A stretch of 64,000 nucleotides of DNA from Bacteroidota bacterium (GCA_023423715.1 JAFAFC010000005.1:133164-197163); one strand, 5' to 3'; counted from the stretch's first letter, positions 16,839 to 25,732 are shown. Numbers and translations are program-made. The notes: generated by a model not told the origin, from the sequence alone.

Positions 16839-16924
16839 GGCTAGACTCTATTTCTAAAATTTTTGCAAAAGTATGAAATTATATTCGATTTCGTTCAATA
16901 TTTTAACCCAATTATTATATGATT

Positions 16925-17293
16925 TTAGTCTTGTTTTTTAACAAGTTTCACAACGTAAACAACCTCAATCGCCAAATAAAGCCAGTACAATATAAAATAG
17001 GAAATCAAATTCTTTTGAAAATCGGGTTCTTTAATTGCGATATAAGCAATTGCAATGATTTTGAAGAGTACAAAACCCAAAAAGAAAAAACCAATCCACC
17101 CTGTTTTTCCAAACGCAAAAACACTTAAAATGGTAGCCAAACTAATAAAACTCACAAAGAATATGAAAAAATGAATTTTAAAATCCAAATTCAAGATTCC
17201 TTGTTCCTTCAAAAGATACTGAGCGCCAAAAAAAACAGTAGAAATTAGGAGAAATCCTAAAAAGTAAAGCAGCGCTGTTTTGGTATTTTTCAT
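16925..17293 (-). CDS. AtpI-like small membrane protein (DUF6168 type)
   Basis: The protein has three or four membrane segments: TALLYFLGFLLISTVFFGAQYL, FKIHFFIFFVSFISLATILSVFAF, IGFFFLGFVLFKIIAIAYIA and LISYFILYWLYLAIEVVYVVKLV. It sits just before atpB, where AtpI assembly factors are found. The family name DUF6168 is from memory. I choose ATG 17293 (122 residues) over the GTG at 17347. A -7 box lies 6 nt before this ATG, and the longer form would run into the ffh promoter. It is probably the first gene of the atp operon. AtpZ is not present. Confidence 0.6.
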   Translation of the reverse strand: MKNTKTALLYFLGFLLISTVFFGAQYLLKEQGILNLDFKIHFFIFFVSFISLATILSVFAFGKTGWIGFFFLGFVLFKIIAIAYIAIKEPDFQKNLISYFILYWLYLAIEVVYVVKLVKKQD

Positions 17294-17299
17294 GAATGG

Positions 17300-17307
17300 C
17301 AAAGCTA
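17300..17307 (-). promoter_or_regulatory. Possible -7 element of the atp operon
   Basis: TAGCTTTG on the minus strand ends 6 nt before ATG 17293. No clear -33 TTG at 19-21 bp. Confidence 0.35.
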
Positions 17308-17347
17308 TCAAAATTATTTGAATTGGGAGAATAAAGAATAAAATCAC

Positions 17348-17355
17348 TATTTTTG
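17348..17355 (+). promoter_or_regulatory. -7 element of ffh
   Basis: TATTTTTG lies 22 nt before the ffh ATG. The nearest TTG (17323-17325) gives a 22-bp spacer, slightly long. Confidence 0.45.
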
Positions 17356-17377
17356 CGCACGATAATAATCAGAATTC

Positions 17378-18739
17378 ATGTTTAATAGCTTACAGGATAA
17401 ATTAGACAAAGCGCTACACAACCTTTCAGGGCGCGGAAAAATTACCGAAATCAACGTTGCGGAAACCGTAAAAGAAATCCGTAGAGCATTGGTAGATGCC
17501 GATGTAAACTATAAAGTTGCGAAAGATCTTACGAAAAGAGTTCAAGATAAAGCTTTAGGAGAAAACGTATTAACATCCCTAACTCCAGGTCAGTTGATGA
17601 CCAAAATCGTTCATGACGAATTGGTTGGGTTAATGGGTGGAACTCAAGAAGGAATTAATCTTGCTGGGAAACCAAGCGTTATCTTAATTGCAGGTCTTCA
17701 AGGTTCGGGTAAAACGACATTTTCGGGTAAGCTTGCTCACTATTTAAAAACAAAACGTAGCAAAAAACCTTTATTGGTAGCGTGTGACGTTTACCGTCCA
17801 GCAGCGATTGATCAGTTAAAAGTTTTAGGTGGACAAATCGATGTTCCCGTTTATACGGAAGAAGGCGCAACAAATCCTTCTACAATTGCGGAAAACGCGG
17901 TGAATTATGCAAAAGCAAACAATCACGATGTGGTGATTGTGGATACCGCAGGACGTTTAGCGATTGACGAGCAAATGATGAACGAGATAAAATCAGTTCA
18001 TTATTTCATTAAGCCAGACGAAACGCTTTTCGTTGTTGATTCCATGACGGGGCAAGATGCCGTAAATACTGCAAAAGCCTTTAACGAAGCGTTGAATTTT
18101 GATGGGGTTGTTTTAACAAAATTAGACGGTGATACTCGAGGTGGAGCCGCTTTAACAATTCGTTCTGTTGTTGAGAAGCCAATAAAATTTATTTCTACAG
18201 GTGAGAAAATGGAAGCCCTGGATCTTTTCTACCCAGAAAGGATGGCAGACAGAATCTTAGGAATGGGAGACGTTGTTTCCTTAGTAGAAAGAGCTCAAGA
18301 GCAGTTTGATGAAGAAGAAGCTAAAAAACTTCACAAGAAAATTGCGAAAAACGAATTCGGGTTTGATGATTTCCTAAAACAAATCAACCAGATCAAGAAA
18401 ATGGGTAATATGAAAGATTTAATGGGGATGATTCCAGGTGTTGGAAAAGCCATTAAAGATGTTGAAATTTCAGACGACGCATTTAAACATATTGAAGCCA
18501 TCATTCACTCCATGACGCCAGACGAAAGAAGACATCCTTCTATTATCGACATGAACCGTAAAAAACGTATCGCAAGAGGTGCTGGAAGAAAATTGGAAGA
18601 TGTGAATCAGTTAATGAAACAATTCGACCAAATGGGGAAAATGATGAAAATGATGCAAGGTCCTCAAGGAAAGCAAATGATGCAGATGATGAGCAAAATG
18701 CCGAACATGCCAGGAATGGGCGGTATGATGGGAAAATAA
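17378..18739 (+). CDS. ffh: Signal recognition particle protein Ffh
   Basis: Ffh binds 4.5S RNA and signal peptides and delivers nascent membrane proteins to FtsY as a GTPase pair. The 453 residues show the N domain (1-~90) and the G domain with GLQGSGKTTFSGKLA, DVYRPAAIDQL, DTAGRL, TKLDGDTRGGAAL and the closing loop. The methionine-rich M domain (from ~300) has FLKQINQIKKMGNMKDLMGMIPG, and the C-tail runs of Met, Gly and Pro are typical. It is a single-gene unit with a strong terminator. It is divergent from the atp operon, with about 85 bp between the chosen starts. Confidence 0.97.
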   Translation: MFNSLQDKLDKALHNLSGRGKITEINVAETVKEIRRALVDADVNYKVAKDLTKRVQDKALGENVLTSLTPGQLMTKIVHDELVGLMGGTQEGINLAGKPSVILIAGLQGSGKTTFSGKLAHYLKTKRSKKPLLVACDVYRPAAIDQLKVLGGQIDVPVYTEEGATNPSTIAENAVNYAKANNHDVVIVDTAGRLAIDEQMMNEIKSVHYFIKPDETLFVVDSMTGQDAVNTAKAFNEALNFDGVVLTKLDGDTRGGAALTIRSVVEKPIKFISTGEKMEALDLFYPERMADRILGMGDVVSLVERAQEQFDEEEAKKLHKKIAKNEFGFDDFLKQINQIKKMGNMKDLMGMIPGVGKAIKDVEISDDAFKHIEAIIHSMTPDERRHPSIIDMNRKKRIARGAGRKLEDVNQLMKQFDQMGKMMKMMQGPQGKQMMQMMSKMPNMPGMGGMMGK

Positions 18740-18762
18740 ATTAGAAATTTATTCTAGAATAT

Positions 18763-18793
18763 AAAAAACTCGAGCCAGTGGCTCGAGTTTTTA
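18763..18793 (+). terminator. Terminator of ffh
   Basis: Stem AAAAACTCGAGCC / GGCTCGAGTTTTT with a 3-nt loop and flanking A/T runs; it can also serve the converging barrel gene. Confidence 0.88.
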
Positions 18794-18816
18794 TTTTTAT
18801 CTCTTTTTGGTATGAA

Positions 18817-19479
18817 TTAGAATTTATATCCCAACCCAATTTGAAATGAATTAACAAATTCTTTATCTTCTCCTTTATCATCACTTTTCCAAAGTTTAAA
18901 ATCTGTTACACCCCAATTGTATCGACCATCGATAAACAATCCGTTTTTGAAGTTATATTCAGCACCAACAAAAGGTCCGGCATAAAAATGGGATGGTTTT
19001 CCGCCCCACACTTCTTCATCAAAAATATCGCGTTTTGACTCTTCACCGTGATTAAATTGGCTTTTATGTTCTCCAGAAATAAAATAGCCTAAATTGAAAC
19101 CCGCAGAAACATTAAAATCCGTATTTGCATAGTATTTCACGGAAAGCGGCAACACAACTTGATGCACATTAAGGGAATATTTATTATTCTGAGTTGTTTG
19201 CACACCATTATTATCGTTGTACGTATACTCGTCTTCATATTTGTAACCAACATTCGCATACAAAAGTTCGGCTTGAAAAGCCCAATTTGGTTTGAATTTA
19301 TACTCAACTAAACCACCGCCATAAAAGGAGTATTTTGTTCCATTGACAAAGCGCGCTGATTCCGAATCGTCTTTCTCCGTAAGATTTGAGCCAATTAGTC
19401 CACCTTTAATACCATACTTAATTTGTGCAGATGCCATGGTTGTCATCAATACACCTAAAATAAAAATCGTTTTTTTCAT
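18817..19479 (-). CDS. Outer-membrane beta-barrel protein (porin-family, PF13568/PF13505-like)
   Basis: The 220-residue protein has a signal peptide ending at SAQ, then IKYGIKGGLIGSNLTEKD. Repeated amphipathic strands follow: YSFYGGGLVEYKFKPNWAFQAELLYANVGY, VVLPLSVKYYANTDFNVSAGFNLGYFISG and FYAGPFVGAEYNFKNGLFIDGRYNWG. It ends in FQIGLGYKF with the terminal Phe needed for barrel assembly. Eight strands are likely. Function is unknown; the fold resembles OmpA/OmpX-type barrels. ATG 19479 is chosen over a TTG two codons earlier. It is one of six small barrels in the window. Confidence 0.8.
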   Translation of the reverse strand: MKKTIFILGVLMTTMASAQIKYGIKGGLIGSNLTEKDDSESARFVNGTKYSFYGGGLVEYKFKPNWAFQAELLYANVGYKYEDEYTYNDNNGVQTTQNNKYSLNVHQVVLPLSVKYYANTDFNVSAGFNLGYFISGEHKSQFNHGEESKRDIFDEEVWGGKPSHFYAGPFVGAEYNFKNGLFIDGRYNWGVTDFKLWKSDDKGEDKEFVNSFQIGLGYKF

Positions 19480-19542
19480 TTTCAAAATTTAAAATTTTCC
19501 ATAAAGAACGTAAAAACTAATCACTTCGTATTTTCAACTAAA

Positions 19543-19567
19543 AAAACCGCCCTAAAAGAGCGGTTTT
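19543..19567 (-). terminator. Terminator of the barrel gene at 19587
   Basis: Stem AAAACCGC / GCGGTTTT with a short imperfect inner part. The A-run on its left gives a T-run in the minus-strand transcript. Confidence 0.75.
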
Positions 19568-19586
19568 CAATTTGTATTAAATTCGG

Positions 19587-20075
19587 TTACTTTCCGAAAG
19601 AATAAGCATAACCTAAGTTAATAGAACCAACTGATCCTCCCTCTTGAGAAACACCTCTATAACTTAAATTAACTTCACTAGGTCCAAAATGATACGCTGC
19701 TTTTGGAGCATAATAAAACCCTCCGTCACTTTGTCCATCAGAAAATAAGAACCCGTAACCTAAATCAGCGCCAAGACTAAACTCAGGAGTAATTCTATAT
19801 TGTGCAGAAGCAGCTAATGGAACTAAGTTCACGTTTTTATATCCCAAGTCTTTTAACTCAGATTTAGGAAAAAAAGTTTGGAAACCAGAAGCAATACCTA
19901 CATTAAAATCCGCATCAACAGGAAATAAATATGATGCATCAGCTCCTAATGAAAAACTATAACCATCACCTGCATCACCCATTGGTAAGCCAACATTAAC
20001 TCCTAATTTAAATCCCGATTGAGCAGATACCGCTCCGAAAAGTGCTAAAGCACCAACTAAAAATAATTTCTTCAT
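19587..20075 (-). CDS. Small outer-membrane beta-barrel protein
   Basis: The 162 residues start with signal peptide MKKLFLVGALALFGAVSAQ, nearly the same as that of the next barrel gene. The mature part begins GFKLGVNVGLPMGDAGDGYSFSLGADASYLF. Further strands include LVPLAASAQYRITPEFSLGADLGYGFLFS and FYYAPKAAYHFGPSEVNLSYRG. It ends YAYSFGK, with Phe two residues from the end, a slight departure from the usual terminal aromatic. A good promoter is at 20100-20129 and a terminator follows. Ligand and role are unknown. Confidence 0.75.
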   Translation of the reverse strand: MKKLFLVGALALFGAVSAQSGFKLGVNVGLPMGDAGDGYSFSLGADASYLFPVDADFNVGIASGFQTFFPKSELKDLGYKNVNLVPLAASAQYRITPEFSLGADLGYGFLFSDGQSDGGFYYAPKAAYHFGPSEVNLSYRGVSQEGGSVGSINLGYAYSFGK

Positions 20076-20099
20076 TGTTTTTTTATTAAAGTTATCCTA

Positions 20100-20129
20100 C
20101 AAAAATAAAAACACTTCGTTAATACGCAA
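20100..20129 (-). promoter_or_regulatory. Promoter of the barrel gene at 19587-20075
   Basis: Minus strand TTG (20127-20129), 19-bp spacer, TATTTTTG (20100-20107): a full match to the Bacteroidota pattern. Confidence 0.7.
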
Positions 20130-20175
20130 CTTTATTTTTATAAAAAACGTTAAAAAATGAAAATTATACAAAAAA

Positions 20176-20203
20176 AATACGCCATCTTTAAAGATAGCGT
20201 ATT
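20176..20203 (-). terminator. Terminator of the barrel gene at 20229
   Basis: Near-perfect palindrome AATACGC-ATCTTT / AAAGAT-GCGTATT (one mismatch), with an A-run on the left that becomes a T-run on the minus strand. Confidence 0.75.
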
Positions 20204-20228
20204 GGTATACTTAAAAATTCGAATCGAA

Positions 20229-20744
20229 TTAGAAGAATAATGAGAAACCAATTAATCCTTGGAAAGCACTTGGTGCTTTGTTCTCATCTAATGTAAGGTT
20301 GTATCTCAATTTAGGAGTTACTGCAATGTTTGGTGCTACGAACCAAGCATAACCACCTTCGAAACCAACCCAGTTTGCATTATCACCATCGCTAGATGTT
20401 CCTGTGAAATCAACTCCTACAGGAATTTGGTTGATGATATAATATTGAGCTCCAACTTTATAAACGAAGTTACCTTCTACTCCATCTACACCAGTTTCTC
20501 CATAACCTAAACCAGCTTTAATAGCCAATTTGTCCATTACAAAATAACCACCATCAACACCTAGGTTCCAAGATGTCGTATTAGCTCCGTCAACTGAAGT
20601 TAAACCGAAAGATGTGTTTCCTGTTGCGTGAGAACCTGTGTTCGCTTCAATTACCCATTTTCCTTTTGCTAAAGCAGCGTTAGTCGTTTGAGCGCTTGCG
20701 AATCCGAAAAGTGCTACAGCACCAGCTAAAAATAATTTTTTCAT
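20229..20744 (-). CDS. Small outer-membrane beta-barrel protein
   Basis: The 171-residue protein starts at ATG 20744 with signal peptide MKKLFLAGAVALFGFASAQ. The strands include KWVIEANTGSHATG, NLGVDGGYFVMDKLAIKAGLGYGETG, NFVYKVGAQYYIINQIPVGVDFTG, WVGFEGGYAWFVAPNIAVTPKLRYNL and a terminal FQGLIGFSLFF. The longer reading from 20780 has no signal peptide start and crosses the promoter. It is its own unit, with promoter at 20768-20797 and a terminator after it. Function is unknown. Confidence 0.75.
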   Translation of the reverse strand: MKKLFLAGAVALFGFASAQTTNAALAKGKWVIEANTGSHATGNTSFGLTSVDGANTTSWNLGVDGGYFVMDKLAIKAGLGYGETGVDGVEGNFVYKVGAQYYIINQIPVGVDFTGTSSDGDNANWVGFEGGYAWFVAPNIAVTPKLRYNLTLDENKAPSAFQGLIGFSLFF

Positions 20745-20767
20745 TTTCTTGTCATTATTTAAGGCTG

Positions 20768-20797
20768 CAAAGGTAGGCACAGTTGGATTCTTAACAA
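20768..20797 (-). promoter_or_regulatory. Promoter of the barrel gene at 20229-20744
   Basis: Minus strand TTG (20795-20797), exactly 19 bp, TACCTTTG (20768-20775). Its position inside the longer reading supports the ATG at 20744. Confidence 0.7.
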
Positions 20798-20835
20798 AAA
20801 TTTAACATAGTTTTTAAAGTGATATATATCATGTT

Positions 20836-21801
20836 TTACGCTTCGTTTTCACGCAATCTTTTTTCTTCAGCTCCATAAGCACCGATGATCTTTTTCACAA
20901 CTGGGTGTCTAACAACATCTTCTTCAGTAAGATGAACGAAACCAATCTCTTTAATCCCATCTAAAATACGCATCGCTTCTTTTAGTCCAGATTTCTGTTT
21001 CAATGGTAAATCGACTTGACTTGGATCGCCCGTAATTATGAATTTCGCATTCATACCCATTCTTGTGAGAAACATTTTCATTTGAGAATGCGTTGTATTT
21101 TGTGCTTCATCTAGAATTACAAACGCCTCATCCAACGTTCTACCACGCATAAATGCTAAAGGTGCAATCTCGATAACGCGCTTTTCAATAAATCCTTCCA
21201 GCTTTTCATGCGGAATCATATCGCGCAATGCATCGTATAAAGGTTGCATATACGGATCCAGCTTTTCCTTCATATCACCAGGAAGAAATCCCAAACTCTC
21301 TCCTGCTTCTACTGCTGGCCTCGTTAGAATAATACGCTTTACCTCTTTATCACGAAGGGCACGCGCTGCCAAAGCAACACTGGTATAAGTTTTCCCCGTT
21401 CCTGCTGGACCAATAGCAAAAACCATATCCTTCTTATCAACTTCTTTTACAAGCTTTTTAAGATTTGTGGTTTTGGCTTTAATCACCTTCCCATTAACGC
21501 CTTTTACAATAATATCTTGATCAAAAACCAAGGTTTTTTCATCTTCTCCTTTTAGTTGAAGTAAATTTTCAACATCTTTAATTGTAATTGCATTGTATTT
21601 GGACAGATAAGCAACGATATCATCCAATTTTGCTTTGAAAACATCCAAAGCTTCTTGGTTACCCATCGCAAAAACAAAATTATCGCGTCCGGTTATTTTT
21701 AAAGTTGGAAAACTTGATTTTATTAAATTGAAATTCTGATTCTGAACACCATAAAATGCCTTGGTATCAATGTCAGTAAGTTCATAGTTTAGTTCAAACA
21801 T
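20836..21801 (-). CDS. PhoH-like ATPase
   Basis: PhoH-like proteins are P-loop ATPases related to superfamily 1 helicases and are thought to act on RNA. The 321-residue protein has an N-terminal KH-like part (1-~110) and the Walker A motif FAIGPAGTGKTYTSVALAA (about 131-149). Next come ILTRPAVEAGESLGFLPGDMKEKLDPYMQPLYDAL, Walker B FVILDEAQNTTHSQMKMFLTRMG and the sensor GDPSQVDLP. All are diagnostic of PhoH. The biological role is not established. It is divergent from the SAM hydrolase gene. Confidence 0.92.
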   Translation of the reverse strand: MFELNYELTDIDTKAFYGVQNQNFNLIKSSFPTLKITGRDNFVFAMGNQEALDVFKAKLDDIVAYLSKYNAITIKDVENLLQLKGEDEKTLVFDQDIIVKGVNGKVIKAKTTNLKKLVKEVDKKDMVFAIGPAGTGKTYTSVALAARALRDKEVKRIILTRPAVEAGESLGFLPGDMKEKLDPYMQPLYDALRDMIPHEKLEGFIEKRVIEIAPLAFMRGRTLDEAFVILDEAQNTTHSQMKMFLTRMGMNAKFIITGDPSQVDLPLKQKSGLKEAMRILDGIKEIGFVHLTEEDVVRHPVVKKIIGAYGAEEKRLRENEA

Positions 21802-21899
21802 AAACAGATTGTATTATTTTGACTTAAAAATAGTACAAAAAAATCAAATTCAATCTTTTTTCGTAGGGAATATCTACCCCTTTTTTGCGCTCTATTTCT

Positions 21900-21907
21900 T
21901 ATTTTTG
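21900..21907 (+). promoter_or_regulatory. -7 element of the SAM hydroxide adenosyltransferase gene
   Basis: TATTTTTG is followed by CGAT and the ATG at 21912, so transcription would start at or next to the A of the start codon. No -33 TTG is visible at 19-21 bp. Confidence 0.45.
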
Positions 21908-21911
21908 CGAT

Positions 21912-22742
21912 ATGCCTATTATTACGCTTACGTCCGATTACGGAATTGTCGATCATCGAGTTGCTTCTATTAAAGGAACAATCCTAAGTCTGAATCCAGA
22001 AATAACGATTGTGGATATCACCCACCAGATCGAAGCATTTAACTTGAAACAGACTGCTTACATTGTTCGCAATGCGTTTCGTCATTTTCCAATCGGAACG
22101 GTCCATATTATAGCTGTTGACAGTTTTTTTAAAAAAGATTTTCGAGGCTTGATTTTCAAAATTGAAGGGCATTATTTCATCGCGCCAGATAATGGAATTT
22201 TGAAATTGATTTTTCATGACATCAAACCAGAATTGATTCACGAAATCACGTTTACCAATCGTTTTGATGATGTTATAAACTTCCCAGCTTTGGATATTTT
22301 TGTTCCTGCAGCCGTACATTTATGCAATGGCGGACTTCCAGAAGTCGTTGGGAGACCATTCAAAAAACCATTGGATATTAAATTTCCGCATTCGGTGTTC
22401 AATCCTGGCGAAAATATGATTGTTGGTGAAGTCATCTACATCGATTCTTTTGGGAATATCGTCTCCAATATTTCAAAACAGTTTTTCCAGAAATACCAAG
22501 CTAATACGACGAAACTGACGATTAAATTTAGAAATTTAGCGTTATCACACGTTTATAATCATTATTCCGAATTCGTTACTGATTGGTCGGACGAACCTAG
22601 TTTCCATGGGAAATCCATTGCGATTTTCAACGATGTCGATTTACTCGAATTATGCATCTACAAAGGTTCAGGGCGTAACGGCGCCAAAGACCTCTACGGA
22701 ATGAAAGTGGGCGAAAACATCTTTGTGGAATTTCAAAAATAG
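21912..22742 (+). CDS. SAM hydroxide adenosyltransferase (DUF62 family)
   Basis: Enzymes of this family split S-adenosylmethionine with hydroxide to adenosine and methionine; they are related to fluorinase. The 276-residue protein begins PIITLTSDYGIVDHRVASIKGTILSLNP, the usual N-terminal SAM-binding start with Asp in SDYG. It continues with VHIIAVDSFF and FIAPDNGILKLIF (PDNG motif), and the C-terminal domain has GEVIYIDSFGNIVSNIS. The start is ATG 21912; nine extra codons upstream would overlap the -7 element. The cellular purpose of the reaction is unclear. Confidence 0.88.
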   Translation: MPIITLTSDYGIVDHRVASIKGTILSLNPEITIVDITHQIEAFNLKQTAYIVRNAFRHFPIGTVHIIAVDSFFKKDFRGLIFKIEGHYFIAPDNGILKLIFHDIKPELIHEITFTNRFDDVINFPALDIFVPAAVHLCNGGLPEVVGRPFKKPLDIKFPHSVFNPGENMIVGEVIYIDSFGNIVSNISKQFFQKYQANTTKLTIKFRNLALSHVYNHYSEFVTDWSDEPSFHGKSIAIFNDVDLLELCIYKGSGRNGAKDLYGMKVGENIFVEFQK

Positions 22743-22759
22743 TCCCAAGCAAAAATCAG

Positions 22760-22767
22760 TATATTTG
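22760..22767 (+). promoter_or_regulatory. -7 element of the HemJ-like gene
   Basis: TATATTTG, 17 nt before the ATG at 22785; no clear -33 TTG. Confidence 0.4.
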
Positions 22768-22784
22768 CGCTCAAATTTCACCCT

Positions 22785-23333
22785 ATGGCCTATACCATTA
22801 TCAAAGCATTGCACATCATTTTCATGGTAAGTTATTTTGCTGGAATTTTCTATCTCGTGCGCCTTTTTGTCTATTATAAAGATACCGACGCTTTTGAGGA
22901 AACCAAAAAGCAAATTCTTCGCGAGCAATATGTCTTTATGATGCGTCGTTTATGGAATATCATTATTTGTCCCGCTGGTGTTTTAATGACGATTTTTGGT
23001 ACTACCATGATAGTGATGAATATGGAATTGTTTAAAGCACCCTGGTTTCATTTAAAATTGACGTTTTTAATTGGACTTGCGCTTTATCATTATTGGTCAT
23101 GGAAAAAAGTGGTAACCATTAAAAATCTGAATGGTGGTGATCTTCAAAATTCGAATATTGCATTGCGTCAATTCAACGAGATTGCGACTTTTCTTTTATT
23201 CTTAATTGTATTCACCGTTATTTTGAAATATCAAATAATTGCGTATTGGTGGCAATTATTACTAGGTTTTATCGTTTTGGTTGGTGGGATTATGATGATT
23301 GTGAAATTGGTGAATAAAATTAAAAAACAATAA
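22785..23333 (+). CDS. HemJ/CopD-like membrane protein (protoporphyrinogen oxidase candidate)
   Basis: The 182-residue protein has four membrane helices and the family start IIKALHIIFMVSYFAGIFYLVRLFVYY, with the conserved His10. A second conserved block is RRLWNIIICPAGVLMTIFGTTMI (about 45-67). FHLKLTFLIGLALYHYW holds further histidines. HemJ oxidises protoporphyrinogen IX in bacteria that lack HemG/HemY. Whether those are missing here cannot be seen from the window. It is 4 bp upstream of gldF and is probably co-transcribed with it. Confidence 0.78.
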   Translation: MAYTIIKALHIIFMVSYFAGIFYLVRLFVYYKDTDAFEETKKQILREQYVFMMRRLWNIIICPAGVLMTIFGTTMIVMNMELFKAPWFHLKLTFLIGLALYHYWSWKKVVTIKNLNGGDLQNSNIALRQFNEIATFLLFLIVFTVILKYQIIAYWWQLLLGFIVLVGGIMMIVKLVNKIKKQ

Positions 23334-23337
23334 CCGC

Positions 23338-24066
23338 ATGTTGGCTATTTATAAAAAAGAACTTTTCGGAAGTTTTGGGAACTGGAGCGCATGGATTATC
23401 ATGTTGGCATTCAGCATTATAAGCACTTTATTCCTTTTCTTTTTCGAAAACAATTCTAACATTTTTGATATCGGAACGGCTTCTTTGCAAAGCTATTTCG
23501 TCTTGGCTCCTTGGATTTTGCTTTTCATCATTCCAGCGATTTCCATGCGAACATTAGCCGAAGAACAACAAAATGGAACTTTAACTTGGTTGTTTTCGCA
23601 ACCGATTTCCATTAAAAATATCGTTGTTGGAAAGTTCCTTTCGGTTTGGAGCATTGGTGTTTTATGTATTTTGCCTTCTTTGGTTTTCCTGTATACGATC
23701 TATGTTTTGGGAGTTCCCGAAGGAAATATTGATATGGGCGCAACTTTAGGAAGTTATATTGGTTTAGTTTTTCTAATTGGTGCGTTTTCAGGAATCGGAA
23801 TTTTGGCTTCGTCACTTGCAAGCAACCAAATTATTGGATATTTGCTAGGTTTGATTTTCTGTTTTATCTCGTATTTTGGGATCGAACAATTAGCAAGTTA
23901 TCGATTGTTAGGTGGTGCCGATTATGTTTTGCAAAACATTGGTTTTTATCAACATTATATTGCTTTTACACGTGGTTTGGTGGACAGCCGAGATTTGTTT
24001 TATTTCATTTTGGTGATTGCTGTTTCCCTTTTTGTTTCCATCCTTTTAGTTTCCAAGAAAAAATAA
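23338..24066 (+). CDS. gldF: Gliding-motility ABC transporter permease GldF
   Basis: GldF is the ABC-2 type permease that with GldA and GldG forms a transporter first found in gliding motility mutants. The 242 residues have six membrane segments. After the first helix comes the ABC-2 signature region ISMRTLAEEQQNGTLTWLFSQPISIKNIVVGKFLSVW (about 62-98). GldF proteins are about this size. One base separates its stop from the gldG start. gldA is not adjacent, which is common. Confidence 0.9.
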   Translation: MLAIYKKELFGSFGNWSAWIIMLAFSIISTLFLFFFENNSNIFDIGTASLQSYFVLAPWILLFIIPAISMRTLAEEQQNGTLTWLFSQPISIKNIVVGKFLSVWSIGVLCILPSLVFLYTIYVLGVPEGNIDMGATLGSYIGLVFLIGAFSGIGILASSLASNQIIGYLLGLIFCFISYFGIEQLASYRLLGGADYVLQNIGFYQHYIAFTRGLVDSRDLFYFILVIAVSLFVSILLVSKKK

Positions 24067-24067
24067 A

Positions 24068-25726
24068 ATGCTGAAAAAAAATATACCTTTTCTAATCGCT
24101 TTAATCGTTCTATTACTAGGAGTTTTAGGAATATTTCAGTTTCGTTGGGATCTTACGCAAGAAAAAAGATATACCCTTTCCGAATCGACGGTTAAAGTTT
24201 TAAAAGACATTAAAAAACCGCTAAAAGTGGAGGTTTATTTGGATGGCGAATTTCCAGCTTCTTTTAAACAACTTCAAAGCGAAACCAAATTTTTATTAGA
24301 AGAATTTAGACGAATCAATTCCAATGTGGATTTCACGTTTATCGATCCAGTGAAAAACAAAATCCCGATGGAAACTTTGGCTGCGATGGGTATGCAACCC
24401 TCCATTCTTCCTGATGTTCGAGATGGAAAGGTTTCCGAAATTGTTCTCTATCCGTACGCGGTGATGAAACACAATAATTCGGGCATTTCTGTTCCGTTAG
24501 TGATCCAACAAACCGGGATTGATGCGAATGATCAGTTGAGTAGATCGATTGAAAATTTAGAATATAATTTAATTTCCAATATCAAAAGCGTCTCTCAAGA
24601 AACCCGAAAAAGCATTGGAATCCTCATCAATCAAGACGAACTGCGTCCTGATGAGTTTCAAGGTTTTATGAATATGGCTTTGGAAAATTATCAAGCCGGA
24701 CCTATTATTCCAAAAAATCAAAAAGAATTAAGTTTTGAAGACGTTCCCATGCTTCAAAAAATGGACGCATTGGTGATTGCAAAACCTCGTAAAGCCTTTA
24801 CCGATACGGAAAAAGTAATTCTGGATCAATACATTATGAAAGGCGGAAAAACCCTTTGGATGATGGACGCTGTTAATGCAGAAATGGATACGCTTTTCCA
24901 ATCCAAAGAGATTATGGCCTATCCGATTGATGTGAAAATGACTGATTTTTTCTTCAATTACGGAATCCGAATCAACTCGTCTTTGGTTAAAGATTTAAAA
25001 AAATCGGCGATGATTCGTTTGAAAACGGGTGAAGTTGCTGGAAATCCTCAATTCAGTTCGTTTTTATGGCCGTATTTCCCATTAGGAATTGCCGAAGATA
25101 AAAATCCGATTACTAAAAATATCAATCCGGTAAAATTTGAATTCCCAACGTCTATTGATACTTTAGCGCGACCTGGAATTCAAAAAGAAGTTTTGTTTGA
25201 ATCAAGCGAAAGAACGCTTTTGAAGAATGTTCCCAATTTAATTTCATTGAACGAAATCATTCGTGTAGATTCCATCGGACAAATGGAACGTCCTTCTACT
25301 CCGAAAATATTTGCGGTAAGTGTAAAGGGAAAATTTACATCAGCTTATGCAACGCGTAGCGAACGAAATTCTATTCCAAATTTCACAGCACAAACGTCAG
25401 GAGAAAATAAAATGGTTGTTGTCGCGGATGGTGATATTGCTCGCAACCAAATAATCAAAGGAAAACCGCTTCCATTGGGGTACGATGTTATGAATGATCA
25501 ACACTATGGTAACGAACAGTTCCTTCGAAATGCATTAGATTATTTGTTGGATGATTCTAATTTAATTCAACTTCGAAACCGAAATATCGAAGCTCGACTT
25601 CTAGACAGACAACGAATTGATTACGAAAAAAGCAACTGGCAATGGTTCAATTTATTGGTTCCCGCTGGTTTAATTGCTCTATTTGCAGGAGCATTCTATT
25701 GGTTTAGGAAGAGAAAGTTTAACTAA
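24068..25726 (+). CDS. gldG: Gliding-motility ABC transporter component GldG
   Basis: GldG is the large auxiliary protein of the GldAFG transporter, with an extracytoplasmic domain between two membrane anchors. The 552 residues begin with a membrane helix (IPFLIALIVLLLGVLGIFQF) followed by RWDLTQEKRYTLSESTVKVLKDIKKPLKVEVYLDGEFP, the standard start of this family (Pfam ABC_transp_aux). The C-terminus has a second helix (WFNLLVPAGLIALFAGAFYWF) and a basic tail. The sequence KGGKTLWMMDAVNAEMDTL is also conserved. It is transcribed with gldF. Confidence 0.92.
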   Translation: MLKKNIPFLIALIVLLLGVLGIFQFRWDLTQEKRYTLSESTVKVLKDIKKPLKVEVYLDGEFPASFKQLQSETKFLLEEFRRINSNVDFTFIDPVKNKIPMETLAAMGMQPSILPDVRDGKVSEIVLYPYAVMKHNNSGISVPLVIQQTGIDANDQLSRSIENLEYNLISNIKSVSQETRKSIGILINQDELRPDEFQGFMNMALENYQAGPIIPKNQKELSFEDVPMLQKMDALVIAKPRKAFTDTEKVILDQYIMKGGKTLWMMDAVNAEMDTLFQSKEIMAYPIDVKMTDFFFNYGIRINSSLVKDLKKSAMIRLKTGEVAGNPQFSSFLWPYFPLGIAEDKNPITKNINPVKFEFPTSIDTLARPGIQKEVLFESSERTLLKNVPNLISLNEIIRVDSIGQMERPSTPKIFAVSVKGKFTSAYATRSERNSIPNFTAQTSGENKMVVVADGDIARNQIIKGKPLPLGYDVMNDQHYGNEQFLRNALDYLLDDSNLIQLRNRNIEARLLDRQRIDYEKSNWQWFNLLVPAGLIALFAGAFYWFRKRKFN

Positions 25727-25732
25727 ACTCAG

